64,000 nt of DNA from a virus, in IMG/VR virus record IMGVR_UViG_3300036804_000088, positions 1-64,000 of that record. One strand, given 5' to 3'. This document shows, one piece after another, positions 57,239 through 64,000 of this stretch. The notes under the pieces were generated by a model. It ran no database searches. It was given only the letters and a program-made list of their open reading frames with translations, and was not told the DNA's origin. A program made the position numbers and the translations under genes. Numbering within the stretch: the stretch's first letter is position 1; every line of letters begins with the position of its first letter.

Positions 57239-57463
57239 ATGGCTGATAACGAACGGCGCGACATCGATTTCACCGTTAATATGCCGGATCGCCTAGAGGA
57301 CGTCACGCTGGCATGGCGGGAATTCCGCGGGCCACTACCCGAACCTGGCCCGCCCGTGCGATTCACCATCCGCCAACGAATCCGCATCGCCAAATACAAT
57401 CTCCGCTGCGCAATAGAGCAGTGGATACACGACCGTCTACACAATGCAAGGTGTGATAACTGA
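57239..57463 (+). CDS. Small hypothetical protein (74 aa)
   Basis: AGAGAGGG precedes ATG 57239. Contains VTLAWREFRGPLPEPGPPVR and a basic helix (IRQRIRIAKYNLRCAIEQWI). It is the first gene after the iteron array. No family recognised. Confidence 0.62.
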   Translation: MADNERRDIDFTVNMPDRLEDVTLAWREFRGPLPEPGPPVRFTIRQRIRIAKYNLRCAIEQWIHDRLHNARCDN

Positions 57464-58122
57464 TGGTTCAATGCAACGACGCCGCGTTTGCGGGAATGAC
57501 ATGCCCGAACCCTAACGGCTGCGTAGGCGGGAAATGCGTGCGCCGGCAAGAGTATTTCGGATCGCTGCCCTCCTATTTACCGTGTCCCCGCTGTGGCGCA
57601 CTTACCGACGTCCCGTGGCAGCCGGATATTCTCGGACCGCTTTGCTTTCGATGTGCTGCCACTCCGCGGCCTAATTGGTTCGCCAGAGCACGAATCGAAT
57701 ACGAACGCCGCGACTACCGGGCGGCACAAGCGGCGGCACTCATCGCCATCATGGAAATGGCGCGGCCCGCGCCGCAACACCTGATATGCACCCGGCCCAA
57801 AAACGCCGTCTGCACAAAATGCGCGCGGCCAGTCCTTTACGCGGTCGTGCACGGCGAACACACCCGAATGGACCCCATCCATTTATCGCTGCGCGGCGAA
57901 GCGATGGTACTACTCTCCGGTGCGTCCACTTACCAGACCGGCGACACCCGCGACGACGCGACCCGGTTGCGCACCGCCGAGATGATCACCCGTGGGCTGC
58001 CGGCCGGCGCGTACATCCACCCCGGCCACCGCTGCGGAGCCGACTTCAACCACGACGGCTATACCGATGACCGCACCCCCACACTGCCGCTGCACTACAG
58101 CGGCGCGGCACCGCCATTCTGA
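57463..58122 (+). CDS. Multi-zinc-knuckle protein (219 aa)
   Basis: TGATG coupling at the start. Three or more Cys pairs occur: CPNPNGCVGGKC, CPRCGAL...LCFRCAA, and AVCTKCARPVLYAVVHGEHT. The C-terminus has HPGHRCGADFNHDGYTDDRT. It looks like a phage zinc-ribbon protein that binds nucleic acid or protein; its role is unknown. Confidence 0.65.
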   Translation: MVQCNDAAFAGMTCPNPNGCVGGKCVRRQEYFGSLPSYLPCPRCGALTDVPWQPDILGPLCFRCAATPRPNWFARARIEYERRDYRAAQAAALIAIMEMARPAPQHLICTRPKNAVCTKCARPVLYAVVHGEHTRMDPIHLSLRGEAMVLLSGASTYQTGDTRDDATRLRTAEMITRGLPAGAYIHPGHRCGADFNHDGYTDDRTPTLPLHYSGAAPPF

Positions 58123-58137
58123 GAGGACGAAAACACC

Positions 58138-58782
58138 GTGTCAGGCGCAACCACCCACGAAGGCGGCGAAAACCCGCCCACGGGCCTCTCAGCCCGTCCA
58201 GAGCCACGTTCTGAGTCCGACGTCATCGCCCGCATAGACGAACTCGTGGACGAACAACTGGACCGCGGCGTCTACGGCAGCTACGGCTACGGCTCCAAAG
58301 AGACATTCGAACCGTGCCCCGACTGCGGCCACGACTTTCACGGGCTGGGATGCCTGCGCTACACCGATGGGCTGTGCTGCGACTGCGGGCACACCGAAAA
58401 AATCTACGTCGACCAAGTCAGCGGCACGTCGCTGTCATGGACACACACACCCGTCGACGGCACCGCCGCGATAGTTTCAGCGCCCTGCGGTACCGCGATA
58501 GTCACCGCATACCTGCGAAACGGGGCGCTATGCGTTCTGGAAAACGGCGTAGCCGTCGACCTTTTCGACGCTTTCACCAGATTTCGGGACATGATGATCA
58601 GGGTTGTCGAAATCCTGTTTCCAGGGTTAGGGGAAATGATCCATGGCGAAGACTGCTACACGGGTCTGCAAAGACTGCTCAGGGGAAGGGATTACGACGA
58701 AACGCCCGGCACCCCACCCCGGCCCGCGATGCACGACCCATCACCGCCGGAAACGCAGACAAACCAGCAGCCGGGCGCATGA
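58138..58782 (+). CDS. Zinc-ribbon-containing hypothetical protein (214 aa)
   Basis: The GTG at 58138 follows GAGAGGACG. After a disordered start, residues about 58-84 have PCPDCGHDFHGLGCL and LCCDCGHTE knuckles; the rest is beta-rich then helical (FDAFTRFRDMMIRVVEILFP). The last 140 nt overlap the endonuclease VII gene in another frame. Function unknown. Confidence 0.62.
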   Translation: MSGATTHEGGENPPTGLSARPEPRSESDVIARIDELVDEQLDRGVYGSYGYGSKETFEPCPDCGHDFHGLGCLRYTDGLCCDCGHTEKIYVDQVSGTSLSWTHTPVDGTAAIVSAPCGTAIVTAYLRNGALCVLENGVAVDLFDAFTRFRDMMIRVVEILFPGLGEMIHGEDCYTGLQRLLRGRDYDETPGTPPRPAMHDPSPPETQTNQQPGA

Positions 58783-59080
58783 ATTGCGCACCGAAAAAAC
58801 CTACGGCATCACCGGTGTCGAATACTGGACGATCTACCTCATCCAAGACGAGCGTTGCCCAATCTGCCGACGCGCCACCGGCAAAACGAAACGACTCTCC
58901 GTCGACCACGACCACCGAAAATGCGACAACCATCCGCCGGACATGGGCTGCCGCAACTGTATCCGCGGACTGCTCTGCGACCCCTGCAACCAGCTCGTCG
59001 GATACTACGACATCGACGCCCTGCTGCGTGCTGTCGAATACAAACGCAATCCGCCCGCGCAAAAGGTACTCAACCCGTGA
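58643..59080 (+). CDS. Recombination endonuclease VII
   Basis: The 145-aa product has the full actinophage Endo VII form: RVCKDCSGEGITTKRPAPHP and CTTHHRRKRR at the start, DERCPICRRATGKTKRLSVD then HDH (Asp88-His91), and IRGLLCDPCNQLVGYY with Cys112, Cys115 and Asn116. The conserved N-terminus supports ATG 58643 even though it lies within the previous gene. It would resolve branched DNA before packaging. Confidence 0.9.
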   Translation: MAKTATRVCKDCSGEGITTKRPAPHPGPRCTTHHRRKRRQTSSRAHELRTEKTYGITGVEYWTIYLIQDERCPICRRATGKTKRLSVDHDHRKCDNHPPDMGCRNCIRGLLCDPCNQLVGYYDIDALLRAVEYKRNPPAQKVLNP

Positions 59081-60021
59081 CAGACCATCTGTGTGCTGCC
59101 GGGAACCGTTGCCGCGACTACATACTCGACAACGGGCATCGCACCCCGGCCACCATCGAAGACGCCCACGGATTATGCCGGCGCTGCGCAACCATGGTCC
59201 GCCACGCAGTCGCCGCCCTGGAAACCGACTGGAACCGGCTATCAGCGGCGGTAGGCGACAAACACAGCGGCGCAGGGGTTTACGTGTCCGGCACTCGCGA
59301 ACTGCCCATGCCGCTCAACGGTACCGTGATAGCGCTGCGCAGCTCACTGTCCGAATGGTCGGAAGCGGCCATGTGGATGATCGCCGAAACGCTGGGGATC
59401 GACGTCAAGACACGGCACAAAGCCAAGGGCTGGCCGGTGCGCGACCTCCCCGTGGTGCAGCAGGCCGCGCGCGCGCTGCCCGACAACCTCAAAGCGCTAC
59501 TGGCCGCGCCCACACAGGCGGTGTCGGTATGGAGCAAAAACGGGTTCGGCTGGATCACCAGCGAACTCGACGGCATCGCCGTAGCCCTGAAACTGGCCGA
59601 CCTGCACCACGAAGTGAACTCGGTACTGGGGGAGACCAATCCGCGTGTGCGGCTGTCCATGCCGTGCCCCAACTACGACTGCGGCGCTAAAGGCACACTC
59701 GGAGTCGACAACGGGCAGACCGATGTCAGTTGCACCGCGTGCGGCGGCAGGTGGACACACCTGGAATACGACTGGCTGGCGAAACTGCTGATCACCGACC
59801 ACGACGAAAAGGAACGCGACATGCTGAAATGGCTGCACGCCGAAGCGGTATGGAAACTCGCTGAAGCCAACCGGAAACTCGCCGAAGCGCAGCGCCAACT
59901 CGCCCAGTTGCAGCGCATCACCCGCCTGACCGAAGATGACCTGATCGGGATCGACGGCTACGCGGTCATAGAGCTGATCCGTGAAAGCATCGACGCCGAA
60001 AACGTGCTAGTCGGAAGCTGA
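59077..60021 (+). CDS. Hypothetical zinc-ribbon/coiled-coil protein (314 aa)
   Basis: GTG 59077 overlaps the previous stop. N-terminus CAAGNRC...GLCRRCATMV; a helical middle; a zinc ribbon CPNYDCGAKGTLGVDNGQTD then SCTACGGRWTHLEYDWLAKL near residues 205-245; a short coiled coil (ANRKLAEAQRQLAQLQRI); and a C-terminal helix bundle. The domain set resembles actinophage proteins of unknown role in the early region. It ends the rightward run and converges with minus-strand genes by 15 nt. Confidence 0.65.
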   Translation: MTDHLCAAGNRCRDYILDNGHRTPATIEDAHGLCRRCATMVRHAVAALETDWNRLSAAVGDKHSGAGVYVSGTRELPMPLNGTVIALRSSLSEWSEAAMWMIAETLGIDVKTRHKAKGWPVRDLPVVQQAARALPDNLKALLAAPTQAVSVWSKNGFGWITSELDGIAVALKLADLHHEVNSVLGETNPRVRLSMPCPNYDCGAKGTLGVDNGQTDVSCTACGGRWTHLEYDWLAKLLITDHDEKERDMLKWLHAEAVWKLAEANRKLAEAQRQLAQLQRITRLTEDDLIGIDGYAVIELIRESIDAENVLVGS

Positions 60022-60285
60022 CACGTTTCGCGTGTTCACACAGCTATAAATAATGGCCCCATACCCTTTGGCGTGCATCTCATCCCACACACTCATCGCT
60101 TCGCGTTCTGTGGTGAACGGGCCTTCTAGCGACTCTTCGATCCAGTAACCACCGTAGAACACTCGCACAATGAAATGCGGTGCTTCGCTTATCGGCTTCC
60201 CAAGCCCGCATGAACGTTTCGGCAGGTGGTCTAGAAGCCACAGGCGCAAACGGCTCTTTCGTCGCATACACGGATGCTTGCTCAT
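60007..60285 (-). CDS. Small basic hypothetical protein (92 aa)
   Basis: The frame opens with a basic N-terminus (MRRKSRLRLWLLDHLPKRSC) and continues with strand-helix APHFIVRVFYGGYWIEESLE and EREAMSVWDEMHAKGYGAII. The pattern (strand, T-x-R-E-A helix, Y-x-A-x-I) is common in small phage proteins. It is the last of three minus-strand genes. Confidence 0.62.
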   Translation of the reverse strand: MSKHPCMRRKSRLRLWLLDHLPKRSCGLGKPISEAPHFIVRVFYGGYWIEESLEGPFTTEREAMSVWDEMHAKGYGAIIYSCVNTRNVSASD

Positions 60286-60289
60286 TAGA

Positions 60290-60640
60290 TCACTCCTGTG
60301 TTGTCTGCTTGTAGGTGAGCGCTACTCCGCTGCGCTCCCGCACCCGGCTGGCAATAGCCCGGTAATACCGCGGCGGAAACGTGTCATCACCATTCCTGAC
60401 GCTGGACGGCACCGGCAACGCGCGCACATCTTTCGGCCATTCCAACGTCAAACGTCCCACTGCCTGCTCAGCAGCCGCCAGCATCTCCGACATAAACTCA
60501 GACGCATACGCCGGAACCTTAGTGGACTGCCAGGTGTGAACCGTGTGATCGGTGACCTTCAACTTAATCGCAATCCACTGCGTCGACAGGCCCAAAAACT
60601 CTCGGGCGCAGAAAAACTCGGCAGGCGTCATCGATGTCAT
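60290..60640 (-). CDS. HTH regulator, YdiL/DUF1870-like (116 aa)
   Basis: The N-terminal ~55 residues read TPAEFFCAREFLGLSTQWIA then IKLKVTDHTVHTWQSTKVPA, a helix-turn-helix of the DUF1870/Aca2-type, in which M-T-x-x-E-F-x-x-x-R-x-x-L-G-L opens the domain. The C-terminus is unlike known domains. It is probably an autoregulator of the minus-strand operon at 60.0-60.9 kb. Confidence 0.72.
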   Translation of the reverse strand: MTSMTPAEFFCAREFLGLSTQWIAIKLKVTDHTVHTWQSTKVPAYASEFMSEMLAAAEQAVGRLTLEWPKDVRALPVPSSVRNGDDTFPPRYYRAIASRVRERSGVALTYKQTTQE

Positions 60641-60845
60641 TGGTATAGGCCACCTTTTCGTAATTCCAAGCGCCGCCAGCGCTCGGGCTGATTCGCCATA
60701 GGCGATGAGACTCGCCGTGCAATTCCACTAGCATTTGCAGCGTTCGCACTGCGCGGTCGGTGCAGTCGTCCCCGAAATCGTCTAGGTCAACTATGCGGGA
60801 ATCGTTCTCTGCATTGGGTATGATTTCCCCAGAAACGTCGTCCAT
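60564..60845 (-). CDS. Hypothetical acidic protein, first gene of a leaderless minus operon (93 aa)
   Basis: The ATG (60845-60843) lies 6 nt after a -10 box. The product MDDVSGEIIPNAENDSRIVD... has an acidic start, a helix DDCTDRAVRTLQMLVELHGE and AWNYEKVAYTNDIDDACRVF. Its end overlaps the HTH gene by 77 nt in another frame. Promoter position supports it; no family recognised. Confidence 0.58.
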   Translation of the reverse strand: MDDVSGEIIPNAENDSRIVDLDDFGDDCTDRAVRTLQMLVELHGESHRLWRISPSAGGAWNYEKVAYTNDIDDACRVFLRPRVFGPVDAVDCD

Positions 60846-60851
60846 TGGTTA

Positions 60852-60880
60852 ATCCTAGATCAGAGATCAGACATCTACAA
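60852..60880 (-). promoter_or_regulatory. Minus-strand leaderless promoter at the second switch
   Basis: On the minus strand TTGTAG (60880-60875), a 17-nt spacer and TAGGAT (60857-60852) precede the ATG at 60845 by 6 nt. The -35 box abuts the ATG of the divergent gene at 60881. The direct repeat GATCAGA-GATCAGA (60858-60871) lies in the spacer and may be an operator. Confidence 0.6.
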
Positions 60881-61279
60881 ATGATGCCTTGGCCGTGGCC
60901 CGCAGACACCCGCGAAGACAAAGCACGCCGCATAGCCATGTCCTACCGCCGCCTGATCGAACTCGCCCTGATGGGCCAAATAGACGACCTCAAAACAGCA
61001 TTCGACACACTCGACACCAAATGGAACGAACTCGGACAGACCTGGATACACCCCACCGACAGCCGACCACTACGACTGGACGAATGGCTACGGCCCGGCG
61101 AACTCGCCGAACTATTCGACATCGACCCCCACGCATTTAGGGACTGGGCGCGGCGCGGCCACATCCGCGTTATGCGCAACGACGCCGGATGGCGAATCTA
61201 CTGCGTCGGAGACATTGTCGAATATTGGCGAAAACGTAGCGCATGCGCTACCCTGCGCCTAGGACAACTCTGCCCTTAA
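60881..61279 (+). CDS. MerR-like/excisionase-type DNA-binding protein (132 aa)
   Basis: ATG 60881 or 60884 starts MMPWPWPADTREDKARRIAM. The C-terminal ~60 residues are a winged HTH: LRPGELAELFDIDPHAFRDW then ARRGHIRVMRNDAGWRIYC and DIVEYWRK, as in helix-turn-helix_17 and phage Xis proteins. It diverges from the minus operon at 60845. It may be an excisionase or a regulator of the right-end genes. Confidence 0.72.
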   Translation: MMPWPWPADTREDKARRIAMSYRRLIELALMGQIDDLKTAFDTLDTKWNELGQTWIHPTDSRPLRLDEWLRPGELAELFDIDPHAFRDWARRGHIRVMRNDAGWRIYCVGDIVEYWRKRSACATLRLGQLCP

Positions 61280-61296
61280 TCGGTTGGGAGCACCAA

Positions 61297-61749
61297 ATGC
61301 CGCCGACACTGCAAACTTTCCTGGTCACCAACACACTCTACGAAGTCGTGGAAACCGATCAGGTCGACACCACCGGCAGCCAGCCAACCATCATGCCGAT
61401 AAGCGGCACAGCCACATTCACCCCGTGCGATGCCAACGGAAACGTCATCACCGAAATCGACAGCATGGTATTGGACACCACCATCATGCTCGACCCCATC
61501 CAAGGGCGATTCAACGTGGACTACACCAGCGGCGCACCGGACGGCGCGCTGCGAACCCTCAACGGCAGCTACGGTGTATCACTGATCGACAATGTCAACC
61601 TGGGGCTAGATCCCGGCGGGCTCACCTACCGTGTCGACTACTCCAATGTGGTATTCGACGGAATGGGCAACAGGCACATCAACAGCCTGCGATTCACCGC
61701 GCCCGGCAACGGCGCGACAATCGACCTGAACACCGTGCAACGGCTGTGA
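61297..61749 (+). CDS. Beta-rich virion-like protein (150 aa)
   Basis: TTGGGAG (61284-61290) selects ATG 61297. The product has VTNTLYEVVETDQVDTTGSQ, SGTATFTPCDANGNVITEID and GLTYRVDYSNVVFDGMGNRH with alternating strands, ending TIDLNTVQRL. It resembles beta-sandwich domains of phage minor tail or surface proteins. It opens the right-end glycosyltransferase cluster and overlaps the next gene by 4 nt; it could be the substrate of that cluster. Confidence 0.65.
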   Translation: MPPTLQTFLVTNTLYEVVETDQVDTTGSQPTIMPISGTATFTPCDANGNVITEIDSMVLDTTIMLDPIQGRFNVDYTSGAPDGALRTLNGSYGVSLIDNVNLGLDPGGLTYRVDYSNVVFDGMGNRHINSLRFTAPGNGATIDLNTVQRL

Positions 61750-62363
61750 CCCGGCTGCTGATCGGCACCTACCGCCAACGTCAGCACATCGAAGCCTGCC
61801 TGAAATCCATGGACGAACACCTAAAAGGCGTCACCGACATTGTGTTCGTGGACGACTCAGGCAACCCTGAACACTGCCAATGGTTATCGCAGTACGGCAA
61901 AGTCATCGAAATACCCGCACTCGGATACACCACAGCCATGAAACGCCTCTCCGAAGCAGCCGAAGGCCAAGCGGCATTCATCCTCGAAGAGGACTTCACA
62001 TTCCTGACCGACGTCAATATCGACAAACTGCATGAAATACTCTGGACCCGCCCCTATCTCGCGCAGATCGCGTTACTACGCGGACCGCACTTCCCGATAG
62101 AACACCAATGCGGCGGGCTCATCGAAGCACTACAGGCCAAAGGCAACGTGTTCCGCGAGGTTGCCGGTGTCATCGAACACGTCGCCACCTTCACCATGAA
62201 CCCCGCACTGATCCGCGGCGAAGTATGGGCAGCCGGCTGGCCATCAGGACGACTGTCCGAAGAGAGAAAACGCGACCAGCTACGCCAGATGGGATTCTGC
62301 TTCGGGCACCTGCCCGGCATCCGCGTAGCACACCACGGCACCCGTCAAGGCCGCGACTACTGA
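61746..62363 (+). CDS. Glycosyltransferase-like protein, GT-A fold (205 aa)
   Basis: GTG 61746 overlaps the previous stop. The product opens TRLLIGTYRQRQHIEACLKS, has ITDIVFVDDSGNPEHC-type strands (Val-Asp-Asp), and AFILEEDFTFL at about residue 75-90 where GT-A enzymes carry their acidic metal site. A short version of a family 2-like enzyme, as in other phage virion-modifying sets. Donor and acceptor sugars are unknown. Confidence 0.75.
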   Translation: MTRLLIGTYRQRQHIEACLKSMDEHLKGVTDIVFVDDSGNPEHCQWLSQYGKVIEIPALGYTTAMKRLSEAAEGQAAFILEEDFTFLTDVNIDKLHEILWTRPYLAQIALLRGPHFPIEHQCGGLIEALQAKGNVFREVAGVIEHVATFTMNPALIRGEVWAAGWPSGRLSEERKRDQLRQMGFCFGHLPGIRVAHHGTRQGRDY

Positions 62364-63001
62364 TGAGCAAAGCAACCGTGTGCATACCCTGGCGACCCAC
62401 CGACGACCGGCTGTCCGCGCACGACCGCATACGCCGATTCTGGGACCACTTCGGCTTTCACGTAGTCGAAGGCGACAGCGACCCGAATAGGCCGTTCCAC
62501 CGGGCGCAAGCACGCAACAACGCCATAGACAAGGCATACACCGACGCCATCATATTCTGCGATGCCGACACACTGCCCATGATCAGCGTCGTCTACGCCG
62601 CCCTAGACGAACTCGACACCGCTGGCGTCGTCTACCCACACACCAGCTACCGGCACATCCCCGCCGAATACGTGTTCAAAGAGGACATCATGCTAGCCCC
62701 GCCCGTCAAGGAATACCGCAACTCAGACGGCGGCGTATTCCTCACCACCAAAAAAACCTATTGGGATGTCGGCGGCATGGACGAACGACTACACCCCGTC
62801 TGGGGATTCGAAGACTCCTGTTTCTCTCTCGCCGCAGCAACACTGTCCACCGTCAAACGGCTCGCCGGGATAATGATCTCATTCAACCATCACGTCGACG
62901 GAGACCGGATCATCGGGGAAAGCGCCAACTGGCATCGCTGGCAACTGTATGTGATGTGCCAAGGCAAGCCGGACCTCATGCGGGAGCTGATCAGAAAATG
63001 A
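62363..63001 (+). CDS. Family 2-type glycosyltransferase (212 aa)
   Basis: TGATG coupling at the start. The product has ATVCIPWRPTDDRLSAHDRI, the nucleotide-sugar site AIIFCDADTLP (D-x-D), GGVFLTTKKTYWDVGGMDER then HPVWGFEDSCF, and a C-terminal His pair. This is the galactosyltransferase-like GT-A form with the FED acceptor-loop motif. It is the best-defined enzyme of the right-end cluster. Confidence 0.85.
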   Translation: MSKATVCIPWRPTDDRLSAHDRIRRFWDHFGFHVVEGDSDPNRPFHRAQARNNAIDKAYTDAIIFCDADTLPMISVVYAALDELDTAGVVYPHTSYRHIPAEYVFKEDIMLAPPVKEYRNSDGGVFLTTKKTYWDVGGMDERLHPVWGFEDSCFSLAAATLSTVKRLAGIMISFNHHVDGDRIIGESANWHRWQLYVMCQGKPDLMRELIRK

Positions 63002-63007
63002 TCACCC

Positions 63008-63544
63008 ATGCCTGAATGGATGACCATTCCCGACCTGCCCGACGACAGCCAAGAGCGCCGCATACATTTCGAACGCTACGAATACGCGGCCGGCATGCTA
63101 AAAGGCAAACGGGTGCTGGATTGCGCTTGCGGGATGGGATACGGAACCGACCTCATGCGCCGGGCGGGCGTGGCATCCTACGGAGTCGATATAGACCCGG
63201 CTGCCATAGAACTAGCCCAGCAGCGTTATGGCGGCAGATATGCAGTGGATGATATTCACACCACACCGTTAGACGGATACGACGCAGTGGTGAGTTTTGA
63301 AACCCTGGAACACGTAGACAACCCGGTGCAGATCATCGACCGTTTCGCCGCGAACATACCGGAAATCATCGCCAGTGCACCGATCCGCCCGACCATTCAC
63401 ATAAATCACTGGCACCGTAGCGATTTCACCCCATCCTCTTTTCGGGCGCTGATCAGACGCGGCTACCGGATCATCCACGAGCAAGGGCAGTTATGGTCCG
63501 ATGGTGAAGACATGTACCTGCTGATCCACGGAAAAAGACAATGA
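63008..63544 (+). CDS. Class I SAM methyltransferase (178 aa)
   Basis: The product has RVLDCACGMGYGTDLMRRAG (motif I), YGVDIDPAAIELAQQRYGG and YDAVVSFETLEHVDNP, a UbiE/Methyltransf_11-type enzyme. The N-terminus HFERYEYAAGMLKG is typical of methylases in glycan clusters. It sits between glycosyltransferase genes, so a sugar or lipid-linked acceptor is likely, by context only. Confidence 0.85.
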   Translation: MPEWMTIPDLPDDSQERRIHFERYEYAAGMLKGKRVLDCACGMGYGTDLMRRAGVASYGVDIDPAAIELAQQRYGGRYAVDDIHTTPLDGYDAVVSFETLEHVDNPVQIIDRFAANIPEIIASAPIRPTIHINHWHRSDFTPSSFRALIRRGYRIIHEQGQLWSDGEDMYLLIHGKRQ

Positions 63545-63711
63545 TCACCCGCGTTCCGAAACTGCTGCACACAGCCAACTGCGAGGTATGCAACCCTCAC
63601 CCGTTCTGCGAGCCGGTGTGCTACGACGACATCGAAAAACGCGACCACGACGCACAAGAGCACGCCAACCGCACCGGTCACCGTATGTACGTCGGATTCG
63701 TGTTCGTATGA
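63541..63711 (+). CDS. Small Cys-rich protein (56 aa)
   Basis: ATGA coupling at both ends. MITRVPKLLHTANCEVCNPH then PFCEPVCYDD gives CxxC...CxxxC, a likely zinc knuckle, followed by a charged helix. Function unknown; it belongs to the glycosyltransferase operon. Confidence 0.62.
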   Translation: MITRVPKLLHTANCEVCNPHPFCEPVCYDDIEKRDHDAQEHANRTGHRMYVGFVFV

Positions 63712-64000
63712 AAATAGGTGTCGTCGCGCACGAATCCCGCATACGACAAGCACACCAGCTCGTCCAAAACGTGCACGCCGACTACATCTCCGTCGACCGC
63801 AACCACATGCTCGGCCCCAACAAAAACCATCGCCACGTCTGGGAACACCTGAACGCTATTGCCGGGCGTGACGAATGGTGCATAGTGCTCGAAGATGACG
63901 CGATAGTGCTGGAAGATGACGCGATAGTAGGCTACGACTTCCGCAGACAAGCGGCACAAGTCCTGTTTAGCTGCCCGACCAATGTCGACGTCGTATCGCT
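63708..64000 (+). CDS. Glycosyltransferase-like protein, cut by window edge
   Basis: ATG 63708 overlaps the previous stop; the frame is open to the end. The visible ~97 residues read MKIGVVAHESRIRQAHQLVQ, ADYISVDRNHMLGPNKNHRH, EHLNAIAGRDEWCIVLEDDA. The opening strand and the LEDDA motif match GT-A/GT25-like enzymes, in which the acidic triplet binds the metal-nucleotide sugar. The VLEDDAI segment occurs twice in tandem (21-nt duplication). Confidence 0.7.
   Translation, partial: MKIGVVAHESRIRQAHQLVQNVHADYISVDRNHMLGPNKNHRHVWEHLNAIAGRDEWCIVLEDDAIVLEDDAIVGYDFRRQAAQVLFSCPTNVDVVS
63882..63923 (+). repeat. 21-nt tandem duplication
   Basis: ATAGTGCTCGAAGATGACGCG is followed at once by ATAGTGCTGGAAGATGACGCG (one base change), doubling VLEDDAI in the reading frame. 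The change keeps the frame open. Confidence 0.9.

Noticed and set aside
58314-59690. Plus-strand frame of 458 codons across three genes
   Set aside because: Arg/Pro/Thr-rich product without domains; it runs across the zinc-ribbon, Endo VII and 59077 genes, which have recognisable motifs.

Overview
The window reads as most of one genome of a temperate, long-tailed (siphovirus) phage of a Mycobacterium or close relative. Pointers to a mycobacterial host are a mycolyl-ester hydrolase (LysB), a WhiB-type Fe-S regulator, two DUF732 secreted proteins, a full PPE-family protein with the SVPxxW motif, high GC content, and several promoters whose -10 box sits 6-7 nt before the start codon (leaderless starts, common in mycobacteria). 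No rRNA, complete tRNA or CRISPR array was seen. Position 1 could be near the physical left end because the terminase genes follow soon after; the right edge cuts a gene.

Layout. 0.1-1.4 kb: small genes, two of them sharing shuffled modules. 1.4-13.8 kb: virion assembly in usual siphovirus order: small and large terminase, an inserted pair of beta-rich proteins including a beta-helix protein, portal, MuF-like protein, scaffold, major capsid, head-tail connectors, major tail protein, tail chaperones. 13.8-35.5 kb: tape measure (with NlpC/P60 domain and Trp-His heptads), distal tail and many minor tail proteins, several carrying the same G-x-G-x-L-x-A repeat, plus an HNH homing endonuclease. 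33.5-39.0 kb: a papain-like protein, a PLD-like protein, LysA, LysB and membrane proteins. 39.0-40.0 kb: the PPE gene. 40.1-42.7 kb: small genes from two leaderless promoters. 42.7-45 kb: the lysogeny module on the minus strand (tyrosine integrase, two small genes, HTH repressor) and a divergent Cro-like HTH gene. 45-63.5 kb: a dense rightward run of small overlapping genes with ParB-like, redoxin, WhiB, C5 methyltransferase, Cas4/RecB-like exonuclease, SSB-like, sugar-type methyltransferase, primase-helicase, endonuclease VII; a second divergent regulatory switch at 60.8 kb; then a glycosyltransferase/methyltransferase cluster running off the right edge.

How it works together. The repressor gene contains a perfect tRNA T-arm (44250-44266) two thirds of the way along and ends in Asp-Ala-Ala. 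With int and rep on one strand and cro divergent, this matches the integration-dependent immunity design described for phages such as BPs: attP inside the repressor, with integration removing an unstable C-terminus. Directly after the primase-helicase there is a ~195 bp array of about twelve copies of TGAGACAAC in both orientations followed by a GC-rich nested palindrome, the best candidate for a replication origin. A 190-nt untranslated segment with two long perfect or near-perfect stems precedes a methyltransferase gene and may be a regulatory RNA.

Most notable: the phage-borne PPE protein, the iteron array, the structured leader RNA, the repressor-embedded attP, the large tail repeat family, and the right-end glycosylation cluster that starts with a virion-like protein.
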